DNA from: Bacillus sp. AFS037270 | GTDB lineage: Bacteria; Bacillota; Bacilli; Bacillales_B; DSM-18226 | Assembly: GCF_002585305.1 (NCBI RefSeq) | Contig: NZ_NUNF01000040.1 | Location: forward strand, 18,570-34,006 | Direction: 5' to 3' | Length of the DNA: 15,437 nucleotides | Shown here: positions 13,759 to 15,437 of the stretch, in pieces | Position numbering within the stretch: the stretch's first letter is position 1 | Layout of the letters: each line of letters opens with the position of its first letter | The notes under the pieces: generated by a model | Databases searched by the model: none | What the model was told of the DNA's origin: nothing | The model's input: the letters and a program-made list of their open reading frames with translations, nothing else | Position numbers and translations under genes: made by a program

Positions 13759-14387
13759 CCCTTTCAACGCAATTTCTTACCATGCTTTCCATGATTGGCA
13801 TGGGATCGTTGTTCGGTGCCATGTTTGATACGTATCAACGGTTTTTAAATCGTCCAAAACAAAAAGCTTGGATTGTCTTCATAAATGATATCTTATTTTG
13901 GGTTATTCAAGCTTTAATTATTTTTTACACCTTATTCATAGTAAATAGTGGAGAATTGCGGTTTTATATCTTTATTGCACTTCTTTGCGGATTCGCCGCA
14001 TACCAAGCCTTGTTAAAAGGTATTTACCTTCGTCTCTTAGAGATAGGTATTCAGTCCGTTATCGCCATTTATAATTTTATAAGAAAAATGATTCAACTCC
14101 TGATTTATAAGCCAATCGTTGGTCTTATACAACTATTGATTGTGATTATTCTCGCACTTGGCAGGGGACTATTAACCCTTGTCAAATTTGTTTATAAAGT
14201 TTTACTATTTATTCTGAAAGTCATCTGGTTTCCATTGCAAAAAATCGTGTTATTATTTTGGAAACTTTTGCCGAAAAGTCTTAAAAAAACCGTCGAGAAG
14301 TTATATAATAAAACGGCAGGAAATTTAAAGGAAATAATGAATTATATTAATAAATGGCGAGATAAATGGAAGAGGAAAAAAGAGTAA
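13755..14387 (+). CDS. yabQ: YabQ, membrane protein required for spore cortex assembly
   Basis: The protein has 210 residues (B. subtilis 211). Hydrophobic segments lie near 5-23, 38-63, 68-90, 120-140 and 145-170. The C-terminal tail is strongly basic (KWRDKWKRKKE) and presumably cytosolic. YabQ localises to the outer forespore membrane and is needed for cortex formation in B. subtilis; the mechanism is not known. No ribosome binding site is visible in the 15 bases before its ATG, and the ATGA overlap with yabP indicates translation by coupling. The distal 100 bases also carry a likely promoter for divIC, and its stop codon overlaps the divIC ribosome binding site (TAAGGAGG). Confidence 0.93.
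   Translation: MTLSTQFLTMLSMIGMGSLFGAMFDTYQRFLNRPKQKAWIVFINDILFWVIQALIIFYTLFIVNSGELRFYIFIALLCGFAAYQALLKGIYLRLLEIGIQSVIAIYNFIRKMIQLLIYKPIVGLIQLLIVIILALGRGLLTLVKFVYKVLLFILKVIWFPLQKIVLLFWKLLPKSLKKTVEKLYNKTAGNLKEIMNYINKWRDKWKRKKE
14281..14309 (+). promoter_or_regulatory. Probable SigA promoter of divIC inside yabQ
   Basis: TTAAAA (14281-14286), a 17-base spacer and a perfect TATAAT (14304-14309) lie in the 3' end of yabQ. divIC is needed in growing cells whereas yabPQ are sporulation genes, so a vegetative promoter here is expected. The local A/T richness weakens the evidence. Confidence 0.5.
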
Positions 14388-14402
14388 GGAGGTTTTAGGG
14401 GA

Positions 14403-14786
14403 ATGGGTGCGGAAACAAAACGAAATGTATCAAGAATTCAGACAACCTATGTGGAGCAGCAACAATATGCCGAGATTGCCTCAAGCCGAAAAAGAAAATT
14501 AGTGCGAAGACGTTTATCGGTGTTTTTTGTTTTTGCTAGCTTGCTAACCTATTTGATGATTTCAAATCACATTTCCCAAACAGCTAAACTCGAGACGAAA
14601 CTGGCGCAAAAGAAAAAGCTTGATCACCAGCTTGCAGATATGAAAAAGCAGGAATCCATTCTTAAAGAAGATATTATTAAGTTGAATGATGATGATTATA
14701 TCGGAAAGTTAGCGAGGAAAGAGTACTTTTTCTCAGAAAAGAATGAGGTAATTTTTAATATTCCTGAAGACAATAAAGAAAATTGA
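14403..14786 (+). CDS. divIC: DivIC, septum-assembly division protein (FtsB-like)
   Basis: DivIC is an essential single-pass divisome protein that forms a complex with FtsL and DivIB at the septum. The 127-residue sequence (B. subtilis 125) has a basic cytoplasmic N-terminus (residues 1-37, with RKRKLVRRR at 29-37). One membrane segment follows at about 38-57, then a coiled coil at about 60-95 rich in Lys/Leu/Glu, and the conserved C-terminal part DDYIGKLARKEYFFSEKNEVIF. The ribosome binding site AAGGAGG (14386-14392) overlaps the yabQ stop codon and is 10 bases from the ATG. Topology type II (cytosolic N-terminus, external C-terminus) is inferred from charge distribution and family knowledge. 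Confidence 0.96.
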   Translation: MGAETKRNVSRIQTTYVEQQQYAEIASSRKRKLVRRRLSVFFVFASLLTYLMISNHISQTAKLETKLAQKKKLDHQLADMKKQESILKEDIIKLNDDDYIGKLARKEYFFSEKNEVIFNIPEDNKEN

Positions 14787-14803
14787 CCCAGCTGTGCGAT
14801 TTA

Positions 14804-14833
14804 TTGACACTGATTTTTTAGTTTCTGTATAAT
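14804..14833 (+). promoter_or_regulatory. Strong SigA promoter of yabR
   Basis: TTGACA (14804-14809) and TATAAT (14828-14833) both match the consensus exactly; the spacer is 18 bases. The predicted start is near 14840, with a leader of about 40 bases. A dyad symmetry overlaps the -10 box. Confidence 0.88.
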
Positions 14834-14843
14834 ATATAGAAAC
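14821..14843. promoter_or_regulatory. 23-bp dyad centred on the yabR -10 box (candidate operator)
   Basis: GTTTCT (14821-14826) mirrors AGAAAC (14838-14843), and TATA (14828-14831) mirrors TATA (14833-14836) around a central A at 14832. Only the pair 14827/14837 breaks symmetry. The left arm precedes the expected transcription start, so this could act as a DNA site but not as an RNA hairpin. No known regulator motif was recognised. Confidence 0.4.
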
Positions 14844-14878
14844 ATTGATTTAACATTTTAAGGAGGAACATTCTTTTT

Positions 14879-15310
14879 ATGTCAATTGAAGTAGGCAGCA
14901 AGTTACAAGGAAAGGTAACAGGGATAACAAAGTTCGGAGCGTTTGTGGAGCTGCCGGGTGGATCAACAGGACTTGTACACATCAGTGAGGTTGCTGACAA
15001 TTATGTAAAAGATATTAACGATCATTTAAAGGTTGGCGACCAGGTTGAGGTAAAAGTCATAAATGTTGAGAAAGATGGAAAGATTGGTTTGTCGATTAAA
15101 AAGGCAAAGGATCGACCAGAGCCGGAAAAAAGGCAATATTCGCATTCGCAACGCCCTCGTCAAAACCGTTCAAACGATCGTAATAGCAATAAAGGGGAAA
15201 CCTTTGAGTCTAAAATGGCCAAATTCCTAAAAGATAGTGAGGATCGTTTAACTTCCTTAAAGCGCAACACGGAATCCAAGCGTGGAGGAAGAGGAGCTAG
15301 ACGTGGTTAA
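14879..15310 (+). CDS. yabR: YabR, S1-domain RNA-binding protein with basic RG-rich tail
   Basis: An S1 OB-fold domain covers about residues 1-75: VGSKLQGKVTGI, FGAFVELPGGSTGLVH, ISEVADNYV and KVGDQVEVKVI are typical S1 motifs. The remaining 70 residues are a polar, basic tail rich in Arg, Asn and Gln, then FESKMAKFLKDSEDRL and an RGGRGARRG terminus. The 143 residues exceed the 128 of B. subtilis YabR, the excess being in the tail. Relatives (YabR, general stress protein 13/YugI, polynucleotide phosphorylase S1 domains) bind RNA or ribosomes; the exact job is unknown. The ribosome binding site AAGGAGG (14860-14866) is a rather long 12 bases before the ATG. It forms its own transcription unit, with a consensus promoter and a terminator. 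Confidence 0.93.
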   Translation: MSIEVGSKLQGKVTGITKFGAFVELPGGSTGLVHISEVADNYVKDINDHLKVGDQVEVKVINVEKDGKIGLSIKKAKDRPEPEKRQYSHSQRPRQNRSNDRNSNKGETFESKMAKFLKDSEDRLTSLKRNTESKRGGRGARRG

Positions 15311-15357
15311 CTTGCTGCACACTTAATGGGATAAGGCAGGTTTCACCTTAACATACA

Positions 15358-15392
15358 AAGACAAGTCAACGGCGGCTTGTCTTATTTTTATT
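15358..15392 (+). terminator. Rho-independent terminator of yabR
   Basis: AAGACAAG (15358-15365) pairs perfectly with CTTGTCTT (15376-15383), extended inward by a G-U and a C-G pair, loop of about 6. The tail ATTTTTATTT follows. Confidence 0.88.
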
Positions 15393-15437
15393 TCAATTAT
15401 TAATCTTAGTATATTGTAAAAGGTGACAGGCACCATG

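Noticed and set aside
1..15437. A new defence, mobile or biosynthetic system hidden among the genes
   Set aside because: All 15 genes are recognised core genes in conserved Bacillaceae order with normal lengths and intact motifs; the novelty, if any, is in the non-coding elements.

Overview
The window is a stretch of core chromosome from a low-GC, endospore-forming Firmicute of the Bacillaceae. The gene order, protein lengths and motifs follow the Bacillus subtilis segment spoVG-glmU-prs-ctc-pth-fin-mfd-spoVT-yabM-yabN-rqcP-yabP-yabQ-divIC-yabR almost exactly. The genus cannot be fixed from sequence alone. Protein divergence from B. subtilis and the type of intergenic repeat suggest a Neobacillus/Peribacillus-like bacterium, which is an inference. 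All 15 genes lie on the + strand. I see no tRNA, rRNA, CRISPR array, insertion sequence, prophage or defence cassette.

Layout. Bases 1-266 hold the tail of an intergenic repeat and the spoVG control region with a probable SigH promoter. spoVG (267-557) ends in its own terminator. A SigA promoter then drives glmU (UDP-GlcNAc synthesis) and prs (PRPP synthesis). The next gene, ctc (ribosomal protein L25 family), has a SigB-type promoter in the prs-ctc gap. pth (peptidyl-tRNA hydrolase) and fin (SigF inhibitor) follow. mfd (transcription-coupled repair) and spoVT (forespore regulator with a probable SigG promoter) each stand as separate units. yabM (flippase-like membrane protein), yabN (methylase-MazG fusion) and rqcP (ribosome quality control) form a tight group. 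yabP and yabQ (spore cortex) are translationally coupled. divIC (division septum) has a likely vegetative promoter inside yabQ. yabR (S1-domain RNA-binding protein) has a perfect-hexamer SigA promoter and a terminator.

The cluster mixes essential vegetative genes (glmU, prs, pth, divIC) with sporulation genes (spoVG, fin, spoVT, yabP, yabQ) and stress or translation-quality genes (ctc, mfd, rqcP). Regulation therefore relies on internal promoters of several sigma classes rather than on one operon.

The unusual signals are all non-coding. First, an 11-bp perfect inverted repeat in the prs-ctc gap could hide the ctc ribosome binding site in read-through mRNA but not in SigB-initiated mRNA. A comparable dyad precedes yabP. 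Second, a family of intergenic repeats has near-identical ends, variable interiors and closing stems that differ between copies yet still pair. It occurs six times, only at transcription-unit boundaries. Third, a near-perfect 23-bp dyad is centred on the yabR -10 box.
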